Positions 25,641 through 33,905 of a stretch of 64,000 nt of DNA are shown here, piece after piece (within the stretch, counting starts at the first letter, position 1; each line of letters begins with the position of its first letter). This DNA is from Treponema peruense (GTDB lineage: Bacteria > Spirochaetota > Spirochaetia > Treponematales > Treponemataceae). The stretch covers positions 620,001-684,000 of the forward strand of contig NZ_CP064936.1 of the NCBI RefSeq assembly GCF_016117655.1, read 5' to 3'. The notes beneath the pieces were generated by a model. The model was not told where the DNA came from. It ran no database searches and worked only from the letters and a program-made list of their open reading frames with translations. The translations under genes and the position numbers were made by a program.

Positions 25641-27559
25641 GTGATTCTGATTATAAAATACCCGAACTTTTCGGCTTTGGAATCTCCTATTCCGTAACAT
25701 TCCTTGAGTTCCTGCTGCGACTTCGGCTTTTTTGTCGCTATGTCAAGGAGTGTTTTGTCTCCGAAAATGACATAGGGCGGAACATTGAGTTCGTCTGCCG
25801 CCATTCTTCTCCACCGTCTGAGTTCTGCTTCTATGCGTTTTCCTTCTTTATCATCATCAGGAATCTGCTTAGGTGCTTTTCTAAGGACAGCCGTGCTCTT
25901 TTTGGGAGAATTTTCATCAAATGACACCGGCAGACGGATCTCTGTTCGTGAACGCAGCGCCTGTTTACCAGCATCTGTTACGTAAAGGACCGAATGTTCT
26001 TCTGTTTTTGCAAGAAGACCGTATTCTATAAGACAGTCGCAGAGTTCCAGCCATTTCTGGCGGTCAAGGGTGCGGCCTATTCCCCAGGTGCTTATTTCAT
26101 TGTGCCCGTTTTCTACAATGCGTGAGGCCTTTGATCCCATAAGAACGTCAATAACGTAATGTGTCCCGAACCGTTCCCCTGTACGAAGTACGCAGGAAAG
26201 GAACTTCTGTGCGCAGACAGTCATGTCTTTTTCTTCACCGCCGCCACTGGAACATATATCGCAGCACTGGTCAGTTGTGGCTTCCGTATTGAATTCCCCA
26301 AAGTAAGACAAAAGCTGCCGTCTTCTGCATGTGTGGGATTCGGCATATTTTATCATTCCCTGCAAAAGTTTTTCTGACTTTGTTCCGTCTGCATTTTCGC
26401 TGAAAAACCATCTTATTTTTCTAATGTCTGCAGGACTGTAGAGAAGAAGTGCTTCTGCGGGGCTTCCGTCACGGCCGGCGCGTCCTATTTCCTGATAGTA
26501 CTGTTCAACTGACTTTGGCATGTCATAGTGAATTACGTAGCGTACATCGGGTTTGTTTATTCCCATACCAAAGGCAACTGTTGCTACAATCACGTCGGCC
26601 CTGTCGCTTATGAATGCTGCCTGGTTGCGGCTTCTCTCTTCGTCAGAAAGTCCTGCGTGGTATTTAAGGGCTTTTATTCCGCTTTCACAGAGGACAGCAT
26701 GAAGTTCATCTACCTGTCTTCGTGAAAAGCAGTATACTATTCCTGTCTGGCCTTTGTGCGAGCGTATAAAATCAATTACCTGCAGGGGAGGATTGTTTTT
26801 TCTTCTTACGTCAAGAAAAATATTCGGCCGATTGAAGCTTGTTACAAGAACTGCCGGGTTTTCCATGCGCAGGTTGCGTACAATGTCATTCTGAACCTGT
26901 TTTGTTGCGGTTGCTGTCAGTGCAAGGCATGTTGCCCCTTTGAATTCTTCACGCACCGATGCAATTTCCATATAATCGGGCCTGAAGTCGTGTCCCCATT
27001 CGCTTATGCAGTGTGCTTCATCTATTGTAATGCAGCTGAGTTTTACGTTTCTTGAGTGAAGCAGATCGCGTATTCTTTCTGTAGCAAGACCTTCGGGTGA
27101 AACGTAGAGAAGTTTTATCTGACCGCGTCTTATTCTGTCGCAGACGGCCGTGTATTCGTTCCATTCCAGTGAAGAATTGATAAAGGCGGCGGCGATCCCA
27201 AAAGACTCAAGCTGTGTTACCTGATCCTGCATCAGGGCAATGAGCGGTGAAATTACAACCGTGAGTCCTTCTGACAAAAGAGCAGGTATCTGGTAGCAGA
27301 GAGATTTTCCGCCGCCGGTGGGCATTACGGCAAGAGTGTCCCTTCCGTCCAGAACATTCTGGATAACGGTTCTCTGCAACGGCCTGAAACTGTCATAACC
27401 GAACACGCTTTTGAGAATCTGTTCCGGTGTACCTTTATAACCGGACTGGACAGAATCATCCTGTTCTACAGAAAAATCATCACCCGTAAATAAAAAAGAA
27501 GTCTGTGCCGACAAGTCGCGAATTTTTGCCATAAGCAGATTATAGCCGACTTCGTTCAT
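25631..27559 (-). CDS. recQ: ATP-dependent DNA helicase RecQ
   Basis: The 642-residue protein has all RecQ domains: helicase core with Walker A TGGGKSLCYQIPAL (about 83), DEAHCISEWGHDFRPDY (about 178) and motif VI QEIGRAGRDG; a zinc-binding domain with the cysteines CRRRQ and CCDIC; a winged-helix domain; and a C-terminal HRDC-like domain (DIATKKPKSQQELKECYGIG). It unwinds DNA with 3'-5' polarity in recombination repair. GGAGG precedes the ATG at 27559. An N-terminal extension of about 35 residues precedes the usual start of homology. Confidence 0.94.
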   Translation of the reverse strand: MNEVGYNLLMAKIRDLSAQTSFLFTGDDFSVEQDDSVQSGYKGTPEQILKSVFGYDSFRPLQRTVIQNVLDGRDTLAVMPTGGGKSLCYQIPALLSEGLTVVISPLIALMQDQVTQLESFGIAAAFINSSLEWNEYTAVCDRIRRGQIKLLYVSPEGLATERIRDLLHSRNVKLSCITIDEAHCISEWGHDFRPDYMEIASVREEFKGATCLALTATATKQVQNDIVRNLRMENPAVLVTSFNRPNIFLDVRRKNNPPLQVIDFIRSHKGQTGIVYCFSRRQVDELHAVLCESGIKALKYHAGLSDEERSRNQAAFISDRADVIVATVAFGMGINKPDVRYVIHYDMPKSVEQYYQEIGRAGRDGSPAEALLLYSPADIRKIRWFFSENADGTKSEKLLQGMIKYAESHTCRRRQLLSYFGEFNTEATTDQCCDICSSGGGEEKDMTVCAQKFLSCVLRTGERFGTHYVIDVLMGSKASRIVENGHNEISTWGIGRTLDRQKWLELCDCLIEYGLLAKTEEHSVLYVTDAGKQALRSRTEIRLPVSFDENSPKKSTAVLRKAPKQIPDDDKEGKRIEAELRRWRRMAADELNVPPYVIFGDKTLLDIATKKPKSQQELKECYGIGDSKAEKFGYFIIRITKN

Positions 27560-27597
27560 TTATTGAACCTCCGTTTTGGCATTTTTGGCTTTGGTAC

Positions 27598-27626
27598 TTG
27601 AAAATAAATTAAAAATATGCTATAGT
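27598..27626 (+). promoter_or_regulatory. Promoter of tRNA-Leu(CAA)
   Basis: TTGAAA (27598-27603), a 17-nt spacer ending TGC, and TATAGT (27621-27626), 10 nt upstream of the tRNA. Confidence 0.7.
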
Positions 27627-27636
27627 ATCAAAACAT

Positions 27637-27719
27637 GCCGGCTTGGTGAAATGGTAGACACGAAAGACTCAAAATCTTTTGCGCGCGAGCGTGTCTGAGT
27701 TCGAGTCTCAGAGCCGGTA
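27637..27719 (+). tRNA. tRNA-Leu (anticodon CAA)
   Basis: The 83-nt cloverleaf has an acceptor stem GCCGGCT/AGCCGGT (one G-U pair), D loop GGTGAAATGGTAGAC, anticodon loop CTCAAAA, a long variable arm (class II) and T loop TTCGAGT. The CCA tail is not encoded. Confidence 0.93.
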
Positions 27720-27723
27720 TATA

Positions 27724-27758
27724 GGGTTGCTCAAAAAGTTTGGGCAACCCTCTTTTTT
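27724..27758 (+). terminator. Terminator after tRNA-Leu(CAA)
   Basis: GGGTTGC (27724-27730) pairs with GCAACCC (27744-27750), followed by TCTTTTTTT. Confidence 0.85.
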
Positions 27759-27762
27759 TATT

Positions 27763-29366
27763 TTAAAGCATGCCCATGTCTGTGAGTGCATTTCCTTCTG
27801 CCTTTCTGAAGTCAACCGCTTCCTGCATACATTCTTCATCAATACAGAACTTTTCTGACATATCGGCTACAGTTCTTGCAACTTTCATGCAAAGTGACGC
27901 TGCCCTTGGCGAAAACCCCAGTTTTTCCTGCGCTTCGTTAAGTATTTTTTTGCGCCGTCAGTACAGCGGCAGAACTTTACAATCTCAGAAGCATTGAGTT
28001 TTGAATTCCTTTTGCCCTGTCTTTTCCTTTGCGCACTTACAGCCCTTGCTACCTGCACACGCAGCTCTTCACTTGAAACACCCTTTGTATTTTCGCCGGC
28101 GTTATTGTCTGCGCGCACCCTTAGTTCAATTCTGTCCAGAAGGGGCGATGAAAATTTTTTCCAGTACTGTTCCACGGCTCTTGCTGAACAAAGACACAGT
28201 TTGTCGGTAGAACCGTAGTTTCCGCAGGGACAGGGGTTTGTGGACATAAGAAGCTGAAAGTCTGCCGGAAAAACACTCGTGCGTCCGGCCCTGCTTAGCG
28301 TAATGCTTGTTGTTTCAAGCGGAACTCTGAGCATCTGCAGAACCGAAGTCCTGAACTCTGCCGCTTCGTCCAAAAAAAGTCCTCCGTTGTGGGCAAGTGA
28401 AATTTCCCCCGGAGTGCATTTTGGTCCTCCACCGCACATTCCTTCTATAGTAGCAGTCTGGTGCGGCTGCCTGAAAGGTGCTGTTCGTACAGAAGGAGAA
28501 TTGTGGGGCAGTAATCCTGCAATAGAGTAAATTCTTGTAACGCTCTGAGCTTCATCCGGTGTAAGAAGCGGAATAATTGAAGGGAACCGCTGCATGCATA
28601 AAGTTTTGCCGCAACCCGGAGGACCGTATGCCAGAATGTTGTGCCCGCCTGCCGCCGCTATCTGCAAAGCTCTTATAAGTTTTGTCTGTCCGCGTACTTC
28701 CTTAAAGTCCAGTTCCGGACTGACCGGCGCAAAAAGAACTCCTTCTATGTTTACAGAACCTTCCGGTATTCCTGCCAGTGCGTTTGAAGAACCGCTTCTT
28801 TCTTTTTGCGTAAAAGCCTTGGAATCGTTAAGTGCGCAGAAAGCTTCTGAAAGTGTCTGTGCGCCGAATACACGCATTCCAGAAACTTCACGTGCTTCTT
28901 CTGCATTTGCTTCGGGAACAATGCACTTTCTAATACCACCGGCACAGGCAGTACAGACAGCAGCATGAACCGCGCGTACAGGTCTTATATTGCCGTTAAG
29001 TTCAAGTTCCCCCATGACAAGAACGGCATCCCCCGTATCTTCAGGACTTTCGGCTGTCCACATGCTGTCATCTTCATTTGTTTCGCGGGAGTTTTCCTTT
29101 GCAACAAGAACGGCCACTGCCACGGCAAGATCAAAACCCGCGCCTTCTTTTTTTAAGTCAGCAGGTGAAAGACTTATCAGAACCCGTTCCGCAGGAAATT
29201 CAAACCCAGAATTCGTTATGGCGCTCCTCATCCTTTCACGTGATTCCTTTACGGCACCGTCTGCAAGTCCTACTATGTCTACGGCAGGAATTCCTCTTCT
29301 TAAGTCAACTTCTACACTCACAAGCGAGCCTTCGTATCCGAATGGTGAAAAACTAAAAATTCTCAT
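27763..29366 (-). CDS. comM: ComM/YifB-type Mg-chelatase-like AAA+ ATPase, frameshifted near the C-terminus
   Basis: The start at 29366 (MRIFSFSPFGYEGSLVSVEV) fits the family; the ribosome site AGAGGA is unusually far (13 nt). Visible are the YifB N-domain, Walker A AYGPPGCGKTL, Walker B GGLFLDEAAEF and the C-terminal FRQPHQTATIEG and STNPCPCGNYG zinc motif. The family helps branch migration during integration of transformed DNA. At the T7 run 27945-27951 (A7 in the mRNA) the frame shifts. The direct frame ends after 26 unrelated residues at 27885, whereas the -1 frame restores LNEAQEKLGFSPRAA and VARTVADMSE to a stop at 27763. It may be a pseudogene, a sequencing error or programmed slippage. 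Confidence 0.85.
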
Positions 29367-29446
29367 AATTGTTAATATGTCCTCTGTTATATATATATGC
29401 CGCGTTTTTTCATTTTCGCAAAATAAATGAAAAAAAAATTGAATTC

Positions 29447-29455
29447 TGCTATAAT
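29447..29455 (+). promoter_or_regulatory. Extended -10 promoter of earP, apparently leaderless
   Basis: TGC-TATAAT (29447-29455) ends 6 nt before the earP ATG at 29462. No Shine-Dalgarno is present. Confidence 0.6.
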
Positions 29456-29461
29456 TTAAAA

Positions 29462-30670
29462 ATGCTTGACATAACAATTTTATGCCGTGTCGTGGACAAT
29501 TACGGCGACATTGGCTTCGTATACAGACTTGCGCGAGAACTTTCATCACTTTCTTCTATAGAAAAGACTCAGATAAGACTCATCGTAAGTGATTTGAAAT
29601 CCTTTAACGCAATGGCTCTTCCACCCGGAATTTCTACATCGCTTGCAGTACAGAATTACAACGGCTGGAAAGTAATAGACTGGAATGCCTGTGCCGAAGG
29701 AAAGTGTGAATTTACAGAGCATCCGCCAAAAATTATTCTTGAATGTTTTCAGTGCGGGCGTCCTGAATGGCTTGATGAAATTTTATTTTCTGCGCAGACA
29801 ACGCAGACTGTTCAGATTGTAAATGTTGAATATCTTACTGCCGAAGACTGGGCCGACGACTTTCATCTTTTGAAATCAGGAACAAGAAGTGCACTTGTAA
29901 AAAAAATAAATTTCATGCCGGGCTTTACAAAAAAAACAGGCGGCCTTGTACTGGACAAAAACTTTGTTTCCTGCGTACATTCCAAAACCGCGGCTCTTGA
30001 GTGTCTTAAAAAGTATGCTTCAAAAAAAACTGTCGCTCTGATAGAAGACACAAATTTATTCCGCGTGATTGCGTTCAGCTATGAAAGGAATTTTGAAAAT
30101 GAAGCGCGTGCCCTGTCTGAGTTCGCCAAAAATTCAGGACGAAAAGTTCAGGTTCTGCTTGCACCCGGATTGGGAAATGCTCCATTTAAAAAGGCTGCAG
30201 CTGCCTTTAAAAATATTTCTGTTTACGACCTTGAATATCTTCCGCAACTTGCATGGGACGCTCTTCTGACACTTGCAGATTTTAGTTTTATACGCGGTGA
30301 AGATTCGTTTTCAAGGGCATGTCTTTCGGGAATTCCTTTTGTGTGGCACGCTTACCCTCAGGAAGAAGAGTTTCAGCTGGTAAAGGCAGACGCTGTCCTT
30401 AAGCGCATGGAACCGTTTTTTTCTGCCGGGAATATGTCTCTGGTAAAAAATGTTTGGCTTTCGTACAACAGAAAACCTTCAGTAAAAATGTGTGATGAAG
30501 CCTGCAAAGTTTACAATGAATGTACAGACGCGGGGTATATTCCGCTTTTGAGAATTCTTGAAAATTACGGCGGAATAAAAAAATCATTTGGGATGTTCGC
30601 ACAGTCTCTTTTTGCAAACGGAAACCTCGCCCAAAAACTGCTTGCCTTTTTGCAGAACAGCGTGCAGTAG
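29462..30670 (+). CDS. earP: EF-P arginine rhamnosyltransferase EarP
   Basis: The start MLDITILCRVVDNYGDIGFV at 29462 matches EarP proteins (DUF2331); the open frame continues upstream without homology. The 402-residue GT-B enzyme keeps the N-terminal D-N-Y-GDIG nucleotide-sugar acceptor region, LECFQCGRPEW, YLTAEDWADDFH, and the C-terminal TDP-rhamnose site FIRGEDSFSRACLSGIPFVW. It would transfer rhamnose from TDP-rhamnose to Arg32 of EF-P, letting ribosomes pass polyproline stretches. The substrate gene efp lies downstream with Arg at position 32, but the two are separated by a 1.5-kb cassette. The last ten codons lie in a repeat that recurs before efp. Confidence 0.88.
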   Translation: MLDITILCRVVDNYGDIGFVYRLARELSSLSSIEKTQIRLIVSDLKSFNAMALPPGISTSLAVQNYNGWKVIDWNACAEGKCEFTEHPPKIILECFQCGRPEWLDEILFSAQTTQTVQIVNVEYLTAEDWADDFHLLKSGTRSALVKKINFMPGFTKKTGGLVLDKNFVSCVHSKTAALECLKKYASKKTVALIEDTNLFRVIAFSYERNFENEARALSEFAKNSGRKVQVLLAPGLGNAPFKKAAAAFKNISVYDLEYLPQLAWDALLTLADFSFIRGEDSFSRACLSGIPFVWHAYPQEEEFQLVKADAVLKRMEPFFSAGNMSLVKNVWLSYNRKPSVKMCDEACKVYNECTDAGYIPLLRILENYGGIKKSFGMFAQSLFANGNLAQKLLAFLQNSVQ

Positions 30671-30686
30671 GGGTGGGCGGCGGACG
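30641..30686 (+). repeat. Left copy of the 46-bp direct repeat (earP 3' end)
   Basis: It spans the last ten codons and stop of earP plus 16 nt. The first 33 nt are identical to 32176-32208 and the whole is 43/46 identical to 32176-32221. Confidence 0.9.
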
Positions 30687-30808
30687 TGTCTTAAACTGAA
30701 TTAAGTTTTCAGTTCAAATTTACGCTGTTTCGTGATATTCTGATAAATAAGAAATTCCTGTCAGTAAAAATGACAGAAAACGAGTCTGCAATGTCAAGAG
30801 GAGAAATT

Positions 30809-31246
30809 ATGCTGAACATAATTTTTGGAAAAATTGATGACGTTATTTACAATACAAGCGTTTTCTTTAAAAATACATATGAAAAAGAATGGCTTTTGGA
30901 AGAAGAAACAAAGCAGATGATTCTGGACATAGACAAATCCAAAGTTTTGGGAAACGGAGCGATAGAAAGTCCCGTTTTGGGAATTATTCCTCCTACATCT
31001 CTTTCTGGTGGTGTAAAAACCCTTATTCTGATTTCTCATATCAAAGATAAAATTTTTAATGCATCCAACTGCGGAAACAATTGTGCTTTCTGGCTTTTGA
31101 AAATTGCAAAAGAAAAAGATATTACCATAAACCTTCGGCATTTAATGGATTTTGGCAATGGTGAATTTGAAATCAATGTTGTAAATAAAAACAAAATTGT
31201 ACATTCAATGAATGAACTTTTGGAAATTGTCGGGGATTTATTATGA
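30809..31246 (+). CDS. DUF4869-type protein of the cassette
   Basis: The ATG at 30809 is chosen for AGGAG at 30798-30802; an upstream ATG in frame (30770) has none. The 145-residue soluble protein starts MLNIIFGKIDDVIYNTSVFF and shows NTYEKEWL, VLGNGAIESPVLG, PTSLSGGVKTLILI and a Cys pair-like CGNNCAFW. These match my recollection of the DUF4869 family of gut Firmicutes, whose function is unknown. It overlaps the ATPase gene by 4 nt and is AT-rich relative to earP and efp. Confidence 0.65.
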   Translation: MLNIIFGKIDDVIYNTSVFFKNTYEKEWLLEEETKQMILDIDKSKVLGNGAIESPVLGIIPPTSLSGGVKTLILISHIKDKIFNASNCGNNCAFWLLKIAKEKDITINLRHLMDFGNGEFEINVVNKNKIVHSMNELLEIVGDLL

Positions 31247-32205
31247 AAGGCTCATTTTCAATTTCAGTTCAAAACAATACAGTAAAATACGCATTTTCTC
31301 TAAAACGGAATATCACCATAATTCAGGGTGACAGTGCAACAGGAAAAACAACTCTTGTAGATTTAATCCGTGAATACGAACAGAATGGAACAGATTCCGG
31401 CATTTCTCTTTCCTGCGAAAAAAAATGCAGGGTTTTGGAAGGAAACGACTGGAACAGTCATCTTTCACTGTTAAAAAACTGCATAATTTTTATAGATGAA
31501 GGAAACAGATTTGTAGAAAGCAAAGAGTTTGCTTCAGAAGTAAAAAAAAGCGACAATTATTTTGTTATCGTAACAAGAGAAGGTCTTGAAAATCTTCCGT
31601 ACAGCATAGAAGAAATTTACGGAATCCACACTTCAGGAAAGTATTCCGATTTAAAACAGGTTTATCACGAGTTTTATAAAATTTACGGAAACTTTAATTT
31701 GGAAAACAAAATACAAAAACTGATTACAGAAGATTCAAATTCCGGTTTTGACTTTTTTAATTCAGTTTCACAGAAAAAATACATTTGCGAATCAGCAGGT
31801 TGTAAATCAAATATTTACAAAAAACTTCTGGAATCAGGCTCAGAAAATGTTCTTGCAATAGTTGATGGTGCTGCTTTTGGTTCTCAAATGAATCTTGTTT
31901 CAGAATTATTGGAAAAAAGAAAAAATCTTTCTCTTTTTGTGCCTGAAAGTTTTGAGTGGATTATTCTGAAATCCGGTGTTGTAAAAGATGTTGAGAAAAT
32001 TCTTGAACATCCTGAAGATTTTGCAGACAGTACAGAGTTTTTCAGCTGGGAACAATTTTTTACAAAACTTTTAACAGAAAAAACAAAGGGAACATACCTT
32101 AAATATTCAAAACAAAAACTCAATCCCAATTATCTTTCTGATTCAATAAAAAATAAGATTCTGAATCTGGACTTACTTGCCTTTTTGCAGAACAGCGTGC
32201 AGTAG
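31243..32205 (+). CDS. P-loop ATPase partner of the cassette
   Basis: The 320-residue protein has a Walker A GDSATGKTTL at about residues 31-40 after two beta strands (VKYAFSLKRNITIIQ) and a Walker-B-like CIIFIDEGN at about 83; YFVIVTREGL follows. No ABC signature or membrane segment is visible. The C-terminal half has no recognised domain. Start and stop codons overlap with the DUF4869-type gene (ATGA), so the two products are probably made in balance and act together. Its last ten residues (LLAFLQNSVQ) are the same as those of EarP because they are encoded by the right copy of the direct repeat, so the natural C-terminus may have been replaced. Confidence 0.65.
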   Translation: MKGSFSISVQNNTVKYAFSLKRNITIIQGDSATGKTTLVDLIREYEQNGTDSGISLSCEKKCRVLEGNDWNSHLSLLKNCIIFIDEGNRFVESKEFASEVKKSDNYFVIVTREGLENLPYSIEEIYGIHTSGKYSDLKQVYHEFYKIYGNFNLENKIQKLITEDSNSGFDFFNSVSQKKYICESAGCKSNIYKKLLESGSENVLAIVDGAAFGSQMNLVSELLEKRKNLSLFVPESFEWIILKSGVVKDVEKILEHPEDFADSTEFFSWEQFFTKLLTEKTKGTYLKYSKQKLNPNYLSDSIKNKILNLDLLAFLQNSVQ

Positions 32206-32221
32206 GGGCTGGCGGCAGACG
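32176..32221 (+). repeat. Right copy of the 46-bp direct repeat
   Basis: It is 43/46 identical to 30641-30686 (mismatches after the shared AGGGG). It supplies the last ten codons and the stop of the cassette ATPase gene and abuts the efp promoter. Confidence 0.9.
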
Positions 32222-32222
32222 G

Positions 32223-32251
32223 TTGCAATTATATGAAAATTTGTGTATACT
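32223..32251 (+). promoter_or_regulatory. Promoter of efp
   Basis: TTGCAA (32223-32228), a 17-nt spacer and TATACT (32246-32251). It starts two bases after the right repeat, so efp kept its own promoter when the cassette arrived. Confidence 0.65.
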
Positions 32252-32283
32252 AAAGTAACTCTTTTTATAGGAAGAATTAAGAT

Positions 32284-32856
32284 ATGTTATCAACTAATGA
32301 AATCAGAGTCGGAACAGCCTTTATGTATGAAGGCGCACCTTTTATCGTACAGCGCATGCTTGGACAGAAATCAGGACGTGGCGGAATGGTCACTCGCCTT
32401 CGTGTAAAGAACATCGTTACAGGTTCAACACAGGATCTAGGTCTTGATGCTGGAGAAAAATTTGATGATGTTGATCTTGAGGAAAAGAGCGTAAAACTTT
32501 CTTATGTTGACGGCGATACTTTCCACTTTATGGATCAGGAAACATACGATGACGTTCCTCTTTCAAAGGAAGATCTCGGAGACAACGCAGGATACATTTC
32601 TCCTGATGATGATTATGATGTTTCTATCACTTTTTACGAAGGAAAGCCGGTTGGAGTAAATCTCCCTGTTAACGTAACACGCACAATCACTTACTGCGAA
32701 CCTGGAATCAAGGGTGATACATCAGGAAAGTCTACAAAGCCTGCAACTCTTGACACTGGAATGGAAGTTAAGGTTCCTCTTTTCTGCAATACTGATGACC
32801 GCATTGTTATCGATACTCGCGACGGTTCATTCGTAGAGCGTGCAAAAGACAAATAA
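32284..32856 (+). CDS. efp: Translation elongation factor P, Arg32 type
   Basis: The 190-residue protein has the three-beta-barrel EF-P layout: MLSTNEIRVGTAFMYEGAPF, a tip loop QKSGRGG in domain I with Arg at residue 32, and a C-terminal OB domain (TGMEVKVPLFCNTDDRIVID). Arg32 instead of Lys marks the EarP-modified class. It enters the ribosomal E site and stimulates peptide bonds at consecutive prolines. AGGAAG lies 9 nt upstream; a hairpin terminator follows. Confidence 0.95.
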   Translation: MLSTNEIRVGTAFMYEGAPFIVQRMLGQKSGRGGMVTRLRVKNIVTGSTQDLGLDAGEKFDDVDLEEKSVKLSYVDGDTFHFMDQETYDDVPLSKEDLGDNAGYISPDDDYDVSITFYEGKPVGVNLPVNVTRTITYCEPGIKGDTSGKSTKPATLDTGMEVKVPLFCNTDDRIVIDTRDGSFVERAKDK

Positions 32857-32866
32857 TCAATTAAGG

Positions 32867-32903
32867 CTGCCCGGTCAGACTTTGTTTCTTCGGGCAGTTT
32901 GTT
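32867..32903 (+). terminator. Terminator after efp
   Basis: CTGCCCG (32867-32873) pairs with CGGGCAG (32891-32897), followed by TTTGTT. Confidence 0.7.
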
Positions 32904-32905
32904 CT

Positions 32906-32979
32906 GGCCCCCTAGCTCAATTGGATAGAGCGACAGCCTCCTAAGCTGTAGGTAGCGAGTTCGAATCCCGCGAGGGTCA
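32906..32979 (+). tRNA. tRNA-Arg (anticodon CCT), with two A-C mismatches
   Basis: The 74-nt cloverleaf has D stem GCTC/GAGC, anticodon stem ACAGC/GCTGT with loop CTCCTAA, and T loop TTCGAAT. The acceptor GGCCCCC/GAGGGTC has one G-U and one C-A pair, and the T stem GCGAG/CCCGC has one A-C pair. The CCA tail is not encoded. The fold is otherwise complete. Confidence 0.8.
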
Positions 32980-32981
32980 AT

Positions 32982-33013
32982 ACTCCTGTTCTGTTACGGA
33001 CAGGAGTTTTTTT
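32982..33013 (+). terminator. Terminator after tRNA-Arg
   Basis: ACTCCTGT (32982-32989) pairs with ACAGGAGT (33000-33007), followed by a run of T. Confidence 0.85.
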
Positions 33014-33017
33014 GTTC

Positions 33018-33800
33018 TTATTTTATTCTCTGTAAAAGTATCCATACTTTCATTGCAGCCTTTTGTGAAAATATTTTTGACAGAAAGTGGGTCAACTTTG
33101 TGAAAATTCCAAAGACAGAAATATCTTTGCCACGGTCGGCATCTCTTAGTGCTTTTGCTGCTGCTTTTGAAGCATCTGTAATTCCCATAAAGTTGGTTAC
33201 TGTTTTTGCAGCCCCTGTTTGTGCGCGTGAAAAAAAGTTTGTCTTCATCCAGGGCGGGCAGACGGCAGTTGCAGTTATTCCGGTTCCTTTAAGTTCAACA
33301 TTGAGGGCGCGTGTATAGTTTCTTAAAAATGCTTTTGTTGCGCTGTAAATGTTCATGTACGGCAGCGGGAAAAACGATGCCTGTGAAGCAATGTTTATTA
33401 TGCGGCTACCTTTTGCCATGTAGGGCAGGCAGACAAGTCCTGCTGCAACCGGCGCGCCCATGTTAAGGCTCATCATGTTAATGGACTGTTCCGCGCTTAA
33501 GTCTTTGTACGAACCGAATTTTCCGTAACCTGCGTTGTTTACAAGGTATGCCACGCGCGGCTTTTCTTTGGTGAGCATCTGTTCAAAAAGAGAAAACGAA
33601 CTGCTTTCTGACAAATCTGCACTTACCGTACGTATTTTTGTTCCGAACTCTTCTTTAAGAAGATTAAGTTTTTCCTGATTGCGTGCAACAGCCCAGATTT
33701 CATCAATGCAGTCTTTTTTTAGAAGAAGCTTTACAAATTCTTTTCCAAAACCGCTGCTTGCCCCGGTAACAATTGCAATGTTTTTTTTGAGTCCTTCCAT
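33018..33800 (-). CDS. SDR-family oxidoreductase
   Basis: The 260-residue protein is a classical short-chain dehydrogenase: cofactor loop TGASSGFG (about 14-21), NNAG (about 88-91) and catalytic YSATK with Ser upstream in NIASQASFF. The length and C-terminal extension after WMKTNFF resemble the DltE/YqjQ-like group, which probably acts on NADP(H) and a lipid or steroid-like substrate; the substrate is unknown. GAGGG precedes the ATG. It is divergent from the barrel-protein gene. Confidence 0.85.
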   Translation of the reverse strand: MEGLKKNIAIVTGASSGFGKEFVKLLLKKDCIDEIWAVARNQEKLNLLKEEFGTKIRTVSADLSESSSFSLFEQMLTKEKPRVAYLVNNAGYGKFGSYKDLSAEQSINMMSLNMGAPVAAGLVCLPYMAKGSRIINIASQASFFPLPYMNIYSATKAFLRNYTRALNVELKGTGITATAVCPPWMKTNFFSRAQTGAAKTVTNFMGITDASKAAAKALRDADRGKDISVFGIFTKLTHFLSKIFSQKAAMKVWILLQRIK

Positions 33801-33905
33801 ATTTCCCTCTGAATAAACTGTAAATAAATATTCCCCTAATGAAAATCTAATACAGCGCCTTTAGATTCTGTCTATCGATTAGAAAATAATTTATAGGAGA
33901 TTTCT

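Larger units (their letters stand above)
30641..32221 (+). mobile_element. AT-rich two-gene cassette between 46-bp direct repeats
   Basis: A 1489-bp AT-rich segment (30687-32175) carrying two translationally coupled genes lies between two direct repeats that each contain the 3' end of earP. The layout resembles integration into a gene end that regenerates the end (attL/attR-like), or a large target duplication. There is no integrase or transposase inside and no inverted ends, so the mobility mechanism is unknown. Confidence 0.6.

Noticed and set aside
29369-29461. A longer N-terminus for EarP (31 extra residues)
   Set aside because: EarP homology begins at 29462, and the region upstream contains the -10 box of the gene.
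30641-32221. A tRNA-type attachment site for an integrase-borne island
   Set aside because: The repeat lies in a protein gene, and no integrase or excisionase is encoded between the copies.
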